63,798 bases of DNA. Source: JBHIET01 sp046760785 (GTDB taxonomy: Bacteria; Chloroflexota; Anaerolineae; B4-G1). Below, in pieces: positions 24,593-33,667 of this stretch (its first letter is position 1; the number at the start of each line of letters is the position of its first letter). A program made the position numbers and the translations under genes. The stretch lies in the NCBI GenBank assembly GCA_046760785.1, contig JBHIET010000009.1:1-63798 (forward strand), in the 5' to 3' direction. A model generated the notes under the pieces. That model did not search any database. It had not been told where the DNA came from and saw nothing but the letters and a program-made list of their open reading frames with translations.

Positions 24593-25984
24593 TCATCCGC
24601 TCTCCCACTCTGAACCGATTTCTGGATACTTGGCGAACTTCTTTCGGAAAATCCCCATCAATTCTTCTTTGCGCTCTTCCGTTCTGGCCTCAAACCGCAA
24701 AACCAGAACAGGGAGATTGGACGACGCTCTGACCAGACCCCAACCATCGCCGAAGTTGACTCGCGCACCGTTGATATCAATAACCTCATAGCCGTCATCT
24801 ATGAATTCCTGCGTCAATCTGTCAACCACGTCGTACTTGGCCTCATCAGCACAATCGACCTGCAAGGTCGGTGTAGAGACATAATACGGCGTCTGAGCGA
24901 TGATGGAGGACAACGGTTCTTCACGGTGCGAGATGAATTCAGTCAATTTCAAGGCCGCAAATACAGCATCATCAAACCCGTAGTAGGCAGGTTCACCAAA
25001 GAAGATATGGCCACTCATCTCCCCTGCCAGTGGTGACTTCTCTTCCCATAGCTTTTGCTTGATGTAGGAGTGTCCCGTTTTCCACATGATGGGTGTTCCA
25101 CCATGGGCTTCGATGTCCTCAGGTAACGCCTGAGAGCATTTGACATCGAAAATGATCTTGGCCCCGGGATATTTCTCAAGCACCTTTCGCGCAAGAAGGA
25201 TGAGGTATCGGTCAGGCCAGACAACTTTGCCCTGTTCGTCTGCCGCTCCTAGTCGGTCACCATCACCATCAATAGCAAACCCAACACTCGCCCCCGACTC
25301 AACAACTTTCTTCCCCGTATCCTCCATCATTTCGACTAACGAGGGGTTGGGAAAATAGTGTGGGAAGCTCCAGTCCAGATCGCAATACAGTTCCACAACC
25401 TCACAACCTACCTCCTGCAAGATTTTCGGTACGATTGCACCGGGTGTCCCGTTACCTGCATTGAACACCACTCGGATTGGGCGAGCGATCTCCACGCGTT
25501 TGAGCAGATCAGCGGTGTAGCCAGCAAGGAAATCTTCCAAGCGAATCGTACCGCTTCCAGCGGCAAACTGCTCGTTGATGGTGAGTTCGTGGAGTTCTTT
25601 CATCTCAGCGGGTCCCAGTGTTTGTGAGTACCCAAGGGCCAGCTTGAACCCACTCCATCCGCTGGGGTTGTGAGACGCCGTGACCATGACTCCCCCTTGG
25701 GCCTGATAGTGGTATTGGGCTGAGTACATCATCGGTGTCAGGATCATCCCCAGATTGATGACGTTTACGCCAGTCGAAACAAGTCCCTGGATTACTACCT
25801 CCGTGACCCACTCGGAACTTCGTCTATAGTCATGTCCCACCACTGCGATGTCTACGCTGCGCCGACGGAGCATTGTTCCATAGGCCTTTGCAATGATGCC
25901 AATCGTGTATTCGTTGAGTTCCTCGTCATTTACTCGTCCGCGAAGATCATACTCGCGAAACATGCTTTGTTTTAGCCTTGCCAT
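24593..25984 (-). CDS. Phosphomannomutase/phosphoglucomutase (ManB/AlgC-like)
   Basis: The ATG at 25984 (MARLKQSMFREYDLRG) follows a strong purine-rich site (GGGGGAAG), so it is preferred over an upstream in-frame codon. The 463-residue protein has FREYDLRG at the start as in the AlgC/ManB branch, the serine loop TASHNPSGWSGFK, the metal loop AIDGDGDRLGAADEQG, the sugar-binding GEMSGHIFF, and the C-terminal RASSNLPVLVLRFEA. AlgC-like enzymes supply mannose 1-phosphate and glucose 1-phosphate. The GDP-mannose-dependent gmd/rmd pair nearby would need the former. The gene begins a leftward cotranscribed pair with the 475-residue mutase. Confidence 0.92.
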   Translation of the reverse strand: MARLKQSMFREYDLRGRVNDEELNEYTIGIIAKAYGTMLRRRSVDIAVVGHDYRRSSEWVTEVVIQGLVSTGVNVINLGMILTPMMYSAQYHYQAQGGVMVTASHNPSGWSGFKLALGYSQTLGPAEMKELHELTINEQFAAGSGTIRLEDFLAGYTADLLKRVEIARPIRVVFNAGNGTPGAIVPKILQEVGCEVVELYCDLDWSFPHYFPNPSLVEMMEDTGKKVVESGASVGFAIDGDGDRLGAADEQGKVVWPDRYLILLARKVLEKYPGAKIIFDVKCSQALPEDIEAHGGTPIMWKTGHSYIKQKLWEEKSPLAGEMSGHIFFGEPAYYGFDDAVFAALKLTEFISHREEPLSSIIAQTPYYVSTPTLQVDCADEAKYDVVDRLTQEFIDDGYEVIDINGARVNFGDGWGLVRASSNLPVLVLRFEARTEERKEELMGIFRKKFAKYPEIGSEWESG

Positions 25985-26106
25985 ACTTCCCCCGTTTTGG
26001 AGGTACTCCCTCAAGTCCTCGTGAGATTATCTAATCGGCAATTTGTCAACCCTACACCATCTAAAACGATCGGGACAACCCGTTCAACCTTCATTTGGCT
26101 GGCCCT

Positions 26107-27084
26107 CTACTTACGCAATTGATTCCAGATCCCAGCAGCGCCTACCACACCAGCTTCGTCTCCAAGTTGCCCGAATTCGATCTGAGCAGCCTCATAAATA
26201 GGAGGATACGTTCGCTTGCGTGCCTCCTCGCGGATTATTGACAGCAACCTTTTCCCCATCCTGGTCATCCCGCCAGTGAAAACCACCATGTCGGGATTGA
26301 AGCAATTTAACAAGTTGGCTGTCCCAATGCCCAGGTATTTGCCGGTCTGTGCAACGATCTTATCAGCCAGATCATCGCCTGCAACGGCTGCCTCATAGAC
26401 CGCTTGAGCAGTGAGCGTCACTCGCTCGCCGTTGACCTGAACAGCCAAGATGCTGCTTCGGCCCTGGCGAATCTGCTCGGCACATCGCTGCACCATACCG
26501 GCCGCGCCGGCCAGCAGCCCCAAGCACCCCCGGTTGCCGCAGAAACACCGGGGGCCATCCGGATCAACCGTCATGTGGCCGAACTCGGCCGCGTTGTCAC
26601 TACTCCCATGGAACAGCCGACCGTTCAGTATCGCCCCTCCGCCAATCCCAGTACCCAGCGTCATACCAACTACGTTGTGCATACCCCGTGCGACGCCAGT
26701 CCACCATTCGCCAAAGATGGCAGCATTAGCGTCATTGTCCAGAATGACAGGCAGTTCGACGGCCCGCGAAACGGATTCAGCCAAGGGCACCTCCCGCCAA
26801 GTGGGCATAACGGAGGAGGAGACGAAGTATCCGGTTTGGCGATTGACCAAGCCACAAGCGCCGATGACAACGCCGGCAATTTCCTCGCCCGGCTGATCAC
26901 TTTCCTCGATGGCTTTCACGACCACATCAGCGATCCGGCCGACGACCGAACTTGCTCCCTCACGTGCGTGGGTAGGCTGCCTAACAAAAGACAGTAATCG
27001 CCCATCAGTATCGCACACCCCGGCTTTCAAGTTTGTGCTACCAAAGTCTACGCCAACAATGTACTGGTTCACCGTTGTCACCAC
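26107..27084 (-). CDS. ROK-family sugar kinase
   Basis: This 325-residue ROK protein lacks a DNA-binding domain, so it is a kinase and not a repressor. Visible motifs are the ATP loop VGVDFGSTNLKAGV, the catalytic region LDNDANAAIFGEW with its acidic base, GMTLGTGIGGGAI, and EFGHMTV followed by a zinc site CFCGNRGCLG. The substrate could be glucose, N-acetylmannosamine or another sugar. In this cluster, with a sugar-phosphate cyclase and a HAD phosphatase, a cyclitol is also conceivable, because some known cyclitol kinases of pseudo-sugar pathways resemble ROK glucokinases. It overlaps the isomerase gene by 7 nt. Confidence 0.9.
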   Translation of the reverse strand: MVTTVNQYIVGVDFGSTNLKAGVCDTDGRLLSFVRQPTHAREGASSVVGRIADVVVKAIEESDQPGEEIAGVVIGACGLVNRQTGYFVSSSVMPTWREVPLAESVSRAVELPVILDNDANAAIFGEWWTGVARGMHNVVGMTLGTGIGGGAILNGRLFHGSSDNAAEFGHMTVDPDGPRCFCGNRGCLGLLAGAAGMVQRCAEQIRQGRSSILAVQVNGERVTLTAQAVYEAAVAGDDLADKIVAQTGKYLGIGTANLLNCFNPDMVVFTGGMTRMGKRLLSIIREEARKRTYPPIYEAAQIEFGQLGDEAGVVGAAGIWNQLRK

Positions 27085-28037
27085 CAGCGTCCTTCAAATG
27101 GCCTATGGATGATGAGCGGTTTAAGGAACCCTATTGCTTTGGTCACACCATCTTCACGGCTCATCGTGGCATCTTCGTGCTCGACGGCAAGAACATAGTC
27201 GTAGTCTACAAGGCGTAGTTCGGTCAACAGTCTTTTCCAAGGTACATCTCCCCAACCCGGAATGCGGAACCGAAACCCTCGATCAATGCGTCCCCAGTCG
27301 CCGTGGGCCAGCAGTCCGGACCGGCGAACGTTGTGTGGAACGATTTCGCCATCTTTGGCATGAACGTGCAGGATGCGGTCGCCTAGCACCTGGACAAACA
27401 CAACCGGGTCCACACCGGCTAGCAGCAGATTCGCCGGATCGAGATTGAATCCCCACTCTGGTCGACCGTCCAAGAGTTTCACAGTCAGCCCAGCCGTTTC
27501 AATATTATAGGCATATTCTTTGGGGTGACACTCATGGGCAAACTTCACGCCATAGCTGGCAAACGAGTCCAAAATCTCCCCCCACCGCTCAACGAATGTG
27601 TCGGCCATCTCTTCCCAGCCCTTCTCGTTGGGCCACGGGAACCAGCGAGAGTAGTCCTCGCAACCACAAAACCCACATACCACTGGCACCTCCAACGCAT
27701 TTGCCACCTGTGCAGTTTTCTTCATACGTTCAATGCCATAACGCACTTTTTCATCTGGTGTTCCACGGAAAATACCATCGGTGTCACGATGATGTGGCCC
27801 CAAGACCAGTTGTCCCTCAGCGTGGTTACCTACTGCTGAGATAACCAACCCATAGCTCGCGATCTTCTTCCGCAGCCGGGCTGCGTTGTCACCCTGCAGT
27901 AATTCATCCAAATCAAGCTGGCCACCTGCGCGCTCCACGCCAATCTCGACAGTCTCATACCCGTGCTCCACTGCACGACGCAACGCATCGTCAAGCGACA
28001 AGTGCCCATAAACACTCAGCACCAAGCCAATCTTCAT
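27078..28037 (-). CDS. Sugar phosphate isomerase/epimerase-like TIM-barrel protein
   Basis: This 319-residue protein belongs to the xylose-isomerase-like TIM-barrel superfamily (IolE/UxaE-like). It begins MKIGLVLSVYGHLSLDDALR, has YETVEIGVE, then FAHECHPKEYAYN with Glu and His ligands, GFNLDPANLLLAG, ILHVHAKDGE, and the final YDYVLAVEHEDA, all metal-ligand positions of the fold. It should isomerise or epimerise a sugar or inositol-type substrate with a divalent metal. The substrate is unknown. The start overlaps the aldo/keto reductase stop by 4 nt, tying it to the ROK-to-HAD cluster. Confidence 0.88.
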   Translation of the reverse strand: MKIGLVLSVYGHLSLDDALRRAVEHGYETVEIGVERAGGQLDLDELLQGDNAARLRKKIASYGLVISAVGNHAEGQLVLGPHHRDTDGIFRGTPDEKVRYGIERMKKTAQVANALEVPVVCGFCGCEDYSRWFPWPNEKGWEEMADTFVERWGEILDSFASYGVKFAHECHPKEYAYNIETAGLTVKLLDGRPEWGFNLDPANLLLAGVDPVVFVQVLGDRILHVHAKDGEIVPHNVRRSGLLAHGDWGRIDRGFRFRIPGWGDVPWKRLLTELRLVDYDYVLAVEHEDATMSREDGVTKAIGFLKPLIIHRPFEGRWW

Positions 28038-29149
28038 TGTGCGATCTCCTTGGCGATTGCTCCCCCTCCGCCGTGCTGAGCGATCTCATAATCCGTGATA
28101 AGGGCTGATAATGCATCATGCGCGCTTCGCAACATCTCACGTACAGGCAATTCAAACAGACACGCTTCTCCGCAGTAGCCGGAGCAAGCCGAACATATCT
28201 CAGCGGGAAGGCCCAGCCGCCGATATTCGGCCTTGGCCCAATGGCCGCTCTTATACATTGCGCGATAGCGCTCTAATCGCAATATGTCTGATATTGGCAC
28301 AGCGGCCGGGCAGAGGGAGATACAGCGATCACCGCACTCGAGGCGGCATAGGAGATCTCCTAGATACAAAGAGCCTTCAACCAGTCGTTGCTGTTCCTCC
28401 TTACCCATCTGCTCAAACATTAACGTTTCCGCAATATCGATCTGCACCTGCTTTACCGTGCTCATCCCAACAACCAGACTGTCAGACGGTTGCCCAAGCG
28501 CAAATCGTAACGCGGTTACCGCATGTTCGCTGAGTTGTCCGCCGGCTATCGCTTTCATGGCGATCATACCCACATCAAACTGCTTGGCAACCGGCAAGAC
28601 CTCACGGAATATCCATGGATCGAGCACATTGCATGGAACTTCTACAACGTCAAACTTGCCAGTCCCCAGCGCCGTGCGTAGCAACTCGGGCCGATGGCCT
28701 GCTATGCCAACGAAGCCAATCTTGCCTTCCGCCTGGGCCTGCCTCAGACCCTCCAGTGCCCCATCTGGAGAAAGCACGGCTTGCAGCTCGTCCTCCCATT
28801 GTACATGATGAATAAGATAGACATCAATATAGTCAGTAAGCAAAGCACGCAGGCTCTCATCTACATCGGCGGACACGCTGGCTGCATCGCGCCGTAGCGT
28901 TTTGCTCACGAAATAGCATTCCGAGCAACGGCCTTGGAGTGCAGTCCCAATTCGAGCCTCGTTATCGCCGTACCAACGTGCTGTTTCGAACAGCCTGATG
29001 CCATTCTCAAATGCGGCCTCAATGACACGTTCGGCGGCCAGTGGCCCATCCCCTCCCCACTGACGCAGGTACCGGTCCACCACACCTAACCCGCCGAATC
29101 CTAGTCGAGGAACCCGCAAGCCCGTTCGGCCTAGTCTGCGCAGGTCCAT
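28034..29149 (-). CDS. Aldo/keto reductase with Cys-rich (ferredoxin-like) C-terminal extension
   Basis: The 371-residue protein has an aldo/keto reductase barrel in residues 1-260: start RRLGRTGLRVPRLGFGGLG, FETARWYGDNEARIG with the catalytic Tyr, YFVSKTLRRD with Lys, and DVYLIHHVQWED with His. The C-terminal third has cysteines in CRLECGDRCISLCPAAVPI and CSACSGYCGEAC, a pattern seen in AKRs with a 4Fe-4S ferredoxin-type tail. It probably reduces a carbonyl of a sugar or cyclitol using NAD(P)H, or oxidises the reverse way. It is tightly packed with the isomerase (4-nt overlap) and 9 nt from the cupin gene. Confidence 0.88.
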   Translation of the reverse strand: MDLRRLGRTGLRVPRLGFGGLGVVDRYLRQWGGDGPLAAERVIEAAFENGIRLFETARWYGDNEARIGTALQGRCSECYFVSKTLRRDAASVSADVDESLRALLTDYIDVYLIHHVQWEDELQAVLSPDGALEGLRQAQAEGKIGFVGIAGHRPELLRTALGTGKFDVVEVPCNVLDPWIFREVLPVAKQFDVGMIAMKAIAGGQLSEHAVTALRFALGQPSDSLVVGMSTVKQVQIDIAETLMFEQMGKEEQQRLVEGSLYLGDLLCRLECGDRCISLCPAAVPISDILRLERYRAMYKSGHWAKAEYRRLGLPAEICSACSGYCGEACLFELPVREMLRSAHDALSALITDYEIAQHGGGGAIAKEIAQ

Positions 29150-29158
29150 AGGGACTTC

Positions 29159-29527
29159 TCACTTCCCACTTGCTCTTTCGCAGAGGCCAACCTCGATGAC
29201 CAGAATGCTCAATTCACTATCCGAGTCATTTTCCAACCCGTGTGTCCCGCCCGGCCGGTTCAAGATTAGATCGCCCCGGCTTACCCGGCGTCGCTCACCG
29301 TCCACTGTCATCACTCCCTCGCCTTCAAGTATGAAATAGAGTTCCTCATCCTCGCCATGACGATGTAGGCCAATGGAACTGCCGGGCGGCAGCACAGCAT
29401 AGTCTACAAAGTGCCAGGGCCCCACAAAGTCAGGACTGACCAGCGGACGAGAGATGGATACCTGCCCCTTTCCTCCGTGCACCTGCTCTTCTCGCTGGTC
29501 AGCCGCAAGTATACTTCGCACGATCAT
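29159..29527 (-). CDS. Small cupin-domain protein
   Basis: The start is taken at 29527 (MIVRSILAADQRE), 1 nt after the cyclase stop; the longer frame overlaps that gene. The 122-residue protein is a single cupin barrel with the metal motif GLHRHGEDEELYFILEGEG (motif 1: His, His, Glu) and a second motif PGGTHGLEN (His). Such proteins act as isomerases, epimerases, lyases or sugar sensors. Here it sits between the cyclase and the reductase in one leftward run, so a role on the same metabolite is likely, but no reaction can be assigned. Confidence 0.85.
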   Translation of the reverse strand: MIVRSILAADQREEQVHGGKGQVSISRPLVSPDFVGPWHFVDYAVLPPGSSIGLHRHGEDEELYFILEGEGVMTVDGERRRVSRGDLILNRPGGTHGLENDSDSELSILVIEVGLCERASGK

Positions 29528-29528
29528 G

Positions 29529-30617
29529 TTATGCTTCCCCCACCAAGTAATGTTCCAAATCAGCCCTCGACAGATCGTCAGTGAATGCACAGTTGCCAAT
29601 CCCGGATGGCATAACCAGATGTATCCTGCCGTTGCGTATTGCCCGGACAACAGAAAGCGCCTCGCAAACCTGGGATGGAGAGAGGTCTGGTGCGCAAACG
29701 GGCAATCCGACGCGATTCATCAGCCCTAGAATGCGGTCAGCCGTTCGTCTGTCACACACCCCGCGTGTGCACGCGATCCGTGTAGCGATCGACATACCTA
29801 TGGCAATCGCATCCCCGTGCATAATACCACGATATGCCAGAAGCGACTCAATTGCATGTCCGATAGCGTGTCCAAAGTTCAGCACCCGCTGTAATTGCTT
29901 CTCATACGGATCCTGTGAGACCAACCTGATTTTGGCCACTACGGCCATCACAACCACCTCAGTTAGTGTGTCAAGATCGCCAGCCAGCAATGCTTGGGCT
30001 TGCTGCTCAATGAACTCAAATAGCTGCGGCGAGGCAACGACCGCAACTTTGATCGCCTCAGCCAAGCCCTGACGGATCTCCTTGACCGGTAGGGTTCGCA
30101 ACACATCTGGATCAATGCATACAAGTAGCGGGTGGTTAAAAAAACCAATCAGATTCTTCGCACGCTCATGATTCACAGCGACCTTACCACCAATAGCCGC
30201 ATCAAGTTGCGCCAGGAGAGTGGTAGGTACATTTGTATAAGGTACACTACGCATATAAGTCGCAGCTACAAACCCAGCCAAGTCGGTGATCACCCCTCCA
30301 CCAAGCGCCACGATTAAATCTCGCCGTCGGAAATTCAGGTCCGTTAGTTGCTCCCACAAGCTGACAGCCGACTTCAACGACTTAGATAGCTCACCAGCTG
30401 GGACGTCCAGAATGTCGCACAGAAAACCCGAGCTAGTGATACTTTTCGCTAACTGGTCGGCATACAATGCTCTCACATGCCGATCAGTCACGATCACGGC
30501 ACGCTTTGACTCAGGGTAGCTATCCCGCAGCCGCGTGCCCACATGCTTCAATACGCCGCGCTCAACAATTACATCACATCTCTCTGACCGACAGGCTTCG
30601 AGTCGGTAATGCATCAT
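29529..30617 (-). CDS. AroB-family sugar phosphate cyclase (3-dehydroquinate synthase-like, divergent)
   Basis: This 362-residue protein has the dehydroquinate-synthase fold: NAD-binding ALGGGVITDLAGFVAATYMR, PTTLLAQLDAAIGGKVAVN, GLAEAIK (metal Glu and Lys), RVLNFGHAIGHAIE (Asn and two His), and MHGDAIAIGM (His). Most active-site residues of true AroB are kept, but the C-terminal Asp-Lys-Lys that normally precedes the G.....LP..IG segment reads Val-Arg-Ala here. No other shikimate gene is nearby; its neighbours are a HAD phosphatase, cupin, reductase, isomerase and ROK kinase. A cyclase acting on another sugar phosphate (cyclitol synthesis) is plausible. A normal AroB role remains the alternative. 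Confidence 0.85.
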   Translation of the reverse strand: MMHYRLEACRSERCDVIVERGVLKHVGTRLRDSYPESKRAVIVTDRHVRALYADQLAKSITSSGFLCDILDVPAGELSKSLKSAVSLWEQLTDLNFRRRDLIVALGGGVITDLAGFVAATYMRSVPYTNVPTTLLAQLDAAIGGKVAVNHERAKNLIGFFNHPLLVCIDPDVLRTLPVKEIRQGLAEAIKVAVVASPQLFEFIEQQAQALLAGDLDTLTEVVVMAVVAKIRLVSQDPYEKQLQRVLNFGHAIGHAIESLLAYRGIMHGDAIAIGMSIATRIACTRGVCDRRTADRILGLMNRVGLPVCAPDLSPSQVCEALSVVRAIRNGRIHLVMPSGIGNCAFTDDLSRADLEHYLVGEA

Positions 30618-30632
30618 TCGCCAGTATCCCTG

Positions 30633-31334
30633 TCAAATGCCAAACGGTCTCCGCAAACAGGTCTCCACAATAGGAATTAGCTCACTCAGGGTCTGGATGC
30701 AGTAGTCACACAAAATGCCCTGCTCGGCTCGCACCAGTTCGTCTCGTTTTGTCCCGACCATCACGGTGCACATCCCTACTTCGCGTGCGCCATCAAGCTC
30801 ACGATCGTTGCCGTCACCCACAAAAAGGCACGCCGACGGCAAAACGGTCAACCGCTTACAGGCAGTCAAGTAGATCTCCGGATCAGGCTTACGCACGCCG
30901 ATGGCATACGAGAACACAACGGTGTCAAAGAGAGTACGGATAGAGAGAATCTTCGGCACCTCGCGGGTCGAAAGTGAAGCATTGGTAACCAGACCCAATT
31001 TCAAACCCTTGTTCTTGAGGCGCATCAATACTTCACGAGTATCAGGGAACAAATGAACCTGCTGCTCTTGTAGATCAAGTTCCAGTTGGCTCAACCGATG
31101 GATGAGTTGCCGTGTTGGGTCCACGCCGAGGTCGCGCAACACGCGTGCCGCGCGCTCCTCAGTCGTCAGTACCTCGCCTCTGGCAGCCGGGCGAGTGTAT
31201 TGCTTCCACTGAGCGACAAACGCATCAGCAGGCACCCCGGCCTCGGCGGCCATTTGCGCTTTGGTTCGGAGATAGTCCTCAATCTCAATGTAGGCCAAAG
31301 TGTCGTACAGATCGAACAATACAGCCTCGAACAT
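30633..31334 (-). CDS. HAD-superfamily phosphatase
   Basis: This 233-residue hydrolase has all four HAD motifs: LFDLYDTL with two Asp, LVTNASLS with Thr, RKPDPEIY with Lys, and FVGDGNDRELDGARE with the late Asp pair. The helical cap lies at about residues 15-90 (subclass I). The start at 31334 is chosen because homology begins at MFEAVLFD. A Shine-Dalgarno AAAGGAGG lies right before it, so close that the true start might be slightly downstream. Next to the sugar-phosphate cyclase, a sugar- or cyclitol-phosphate phosphatase is a reasonable guess; the specificity is not visible. Confidence 0.9.
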   Translation of the reverse strand: MFEAVLFDLYDTLAYIEIEDYLRTKAQMAAEAGVPADAFVAQWKQYTRPAARGEVLTTEERAARVLRDLGVDPTRQLIHRLSQLELDLQEQQVHLFPDTREVLMRLKNKGLKLGLVTNASLSTREVPKILSIRTLFDTVVFSYAIGVRKPDPEIYLTACKRLTVLPSACLFVGDGNDRELDGAREVGMCTVMVGTKRDELVRAEQGILCDYCIQTLSELIPIVETCLRRPFGI

Positions 31335-31341
31335 CCTCCTT

Positions 31342-33621
31342 TCACCCCCACTGGTCAAGCAGTGCCCTGAACTCTTGAATATGTGGCGATTGGATTGCTT
31401 CCAGAACATAAATGGCTTGGAGGAGCAAGTCCCGTGCCTGGGTTCGGTCACCCTTTTTGAAAGCCAGCCGTGCCAGCAACCGGAGCGTGAGTGCCTCTCC
31501 GTAACGGCACTTCAACTCCCTGGCCATTCTCAGACTCTCTTGGCATAGCTGTTCAGCTTGCCCGTAATCGCCTCGTTCAAACGCAACTGAACTCAGATTG
31601 TACTTGACTGAGGAGATGCCTTTTCGATTGCCCAATTTCTCAAACAGTTCGAGACTCTGCCTGAAGTAGGCAAATGCTTTGTTTAGATTTTCCTCTTCCT
31701 GGGCCACCATGCCAAGTTGGCGTAGAGCACGCGCTCTGCTGCGTTGGTTCGTTTCAGCTTTCAGGACTTCCCCCAGCAGACGACGTGCCTCATCAAAGTA
31801 ACGGTCCTTTTCTACCCTCGGTGCATAGTGTCCTTGCATTCGCGCCACAGCGGCTAATCGCCGCTGAGTGCGCGCGATAGCCGCCACATCACCGCGCGCC
31901 AACTCTTCACGCAATGTTTGCTCTAGACATCGGCGTGCTTCATCACAGGCTCCCTCATGATATGCCACTACTCCCACCAGGTGTCGTGAGAGCGAGATCA
32001 GATCCGGCTTGCCCAATTCCTCCGAAAATGCCAAGCTGCGCTCGTAGAGTTCGCGGGCCCTGGAGTAGTTGTCTTCGTCGTCTTCAATGTAGCCTAAACG
32101 ATGCAGAATTTGGATCACACGCCGTGTCTGGCCCAGTGTTTCAAACTTGGCGAGAGCCGTCTGATAACACGATCGAGCGTCATCGTTCTTACCCTGCCAA
32201 TAGTAGAATAAGCCAAGATCGGCACTGAAGCGAGCCTCAAGAGCTGCATCGTCCAACTTTTCCGCGGCAACAAGTGCCCGCTGAATGAGTTCAACACCCT
32301 CTTCCCAATACCCACGTTGGGCCAGGAACCCATAGTAAGCATTGAAACCGAGCAAAGCCTCTGTCAATCCAACAAGCAGATGCCACTGTTCAGCCTGATG
32401 GGTCCAATCCAAGACAATCAGGATATTTGGCCTCTCCAGTTCGAGTACATCGAAATCCCGTTGATGTAGGCGGGCCAGGTCAACATAGTAATTCGCCATA
32501 CGGTGATAAGCATCGGGATCCTCTAACTTCTCCTGGGCGAAACACTTAAGCAGAGGGTGAAGGACATATCGTGCACTCCCTAGCGGCTTGACTAAAGAAA
32601 GCGCGATCAAACGCATCAAACGATCTTCTGCCTGTGGATCGGTATTGACTGCTTGCACTGCGTCTAGGCTAAATCCCTGCTCGCTAAACACACTCAAAAG
32701 GGCAAAAGCCCTCTGGTCTTCGGCGCTAAGCGTCTCATAAGTTGACTGAAAAGCGGCACGCACGCTCCTGTTACCATTGATCTCAAGCCGAAGCGCATTT
32801 AGCATTGCTTGGTCAATCCGCTGCAACAAGCGACTCAAGTCGACACGCAATATCTCCGCTTGGCTAGACGCCAGTACCACAGCCAACGGTAGCCGCCCCA
32901 CCCGCTCGCAGACTTCCTCAGCCAATCTGCGTTCGGTATCATCAAGATCGCGTCCTACAGTCTGCGCGAAAAGCTCTACCGCACCTTCAAGCGGCAACTC
33001 TGCCACATCAACGCGCTGGACTCCAGCCAACCTAAGTGCCGATCGGCTGGTAACTATAACCGCTCCTGTGCTGACTACATCGAGGACCTCGGAGATTGGG
33101 ACGCTTTGCTCTGCATTGTCAAAGATCAAGAGTGCGCGCCTGTGGGTCAAAGCCTTCTGAATGACGATCTTCTTTTGAGGCAACATCAGTCCGCCAACCG
33201 CAATTTCAAACGCCGCCGCAATGACATTAAGGATGTCGTCAACGGAGGATTGGCCGACAAATTGCCACACAACGCCATCGGGGAAGTCATCAAGCAGACG
33301 ATAGGCCGCTTCAATAGCCAAATCTGTCTTACCAACACCTGCCATTCCACAGAGCAACATACCTCGTCGTCCCTTTTCAGTCTTGCGGAATGGTAACCAC
33401 CGATGTGACTTAAGGGCATTGCTGATCTGCTTCAACTCAGCATCCCGATCAACAAAGTTAACCGGGCGCTGGCGCAGAATCCTAGGTCGGGGGCGAACGG
33501 GCCGCTCCCGCCATCGTGACAATAAGTCCTTCTCCCCTAACAGAATCTTATAGAGGTACCACACACCTGTAGCGATGCTGCCCACGACAGCTAACACAGC
33601 GAGTAAGGTTGTGGGATTCAT
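31342..33621 (-). CDS. Membrane-anchored STAND (NB-ARC-like) ATPase with TPR array
   Basis: The 759-residue protein begins with a signal-anchor helix (about residues 5-27), followed by a basic linker. The nucleotide-binding domain has Walker A GMAGVGKTDLA (about 92-102), Walker B RRALLIFDNAE, sensor-like AVIVTSRSAL, and RVGRLPLAVVLAS as the GLPLA-type motif. From about residue 420 onward there are tetratricopeptide repeats (ARSCYQTALAKFE, ARELYERSLAFSEEL, AFAYFRQSLELFEKL). STAND proteins are signal-triggered switches in regulation, programmed cell death or phage defence. No effector domain is visible, and the N-terminal anchor places it at the membrane. The partner and trigger are unknown. 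Confidence 0.88.
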   Translation of the reverse strand: MNPTTLLAVLAVVGSIATGVWYLYKILLGEKDLLSRWRERPVRPRPRILRQRPVNFVDRDAELKQISNALKSHRWLPFRKTEKGRRGMLLCGMAGVGKTDLAIEAAYRLLDDFPDGVVWQFVGQSSVDDILNVIAAAFEIAVGGLMLPQKKIVIQKALTHRRALLIFDNAEQSVPISEVLDVVSTGAVIVTSRSALRLAGVQRVDVAELPLEGAVELFAQTVGRDLDDTERRLAEEVCERVGRLPLAVVLASSQAEILRVDLSRLLQRIDQAMLNALRLEINGNRSVRAAFQSTYETLSAEDQRAFALLSVFSEQGFSLDAVQAVNTDPQAEDRLMRLIALSLVKPLGSARYVLHPLLKCFAQEKLEDPDAYHRMANYYVDLARLHQRDFDVLELERPNILIVLDWTHQAEQWHLLVGLTEALLGFNAYYGFLAQRGYWEEGVELIQRALVAAEKLDDAALEARFSADLGLFYYWQGKNDDARSCYQTALAKFETLGQTRRVIQILHRLGYIEDDEDNYSRARELYERSLAFSEELGKPDLISLSRHLVGVVAYHEGACDEARRCLEQTLREELARGDVAAIARTQRRLAAVARMQGHYAPRVEKDRYFDEARRLLGEVLKAETNQRSRARALRQLGMVAQEEENLNKAFAYFRQSLELFEKLGNRKGISSVKYNLSSVAFERGDYGQAEQLCQESLRMARELKCRYGEALTLRLLARLAFKKGDRTQARDLLLQAIYVLEAIQSPHIQEFRALLDQWG

Positions 33622-33667
33622 TCCGTTCTCCTTCTCAACCTAATTGACGAGAAACCAAAGTCTCCGG

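Noticed and set aside
26026..26049. Promoter on the minus strand (TTGACA with GATAAT) before the phosphomannomutase gene
   Set aside because: The boxes are only 12 nt apart, too short for a standard promoter.
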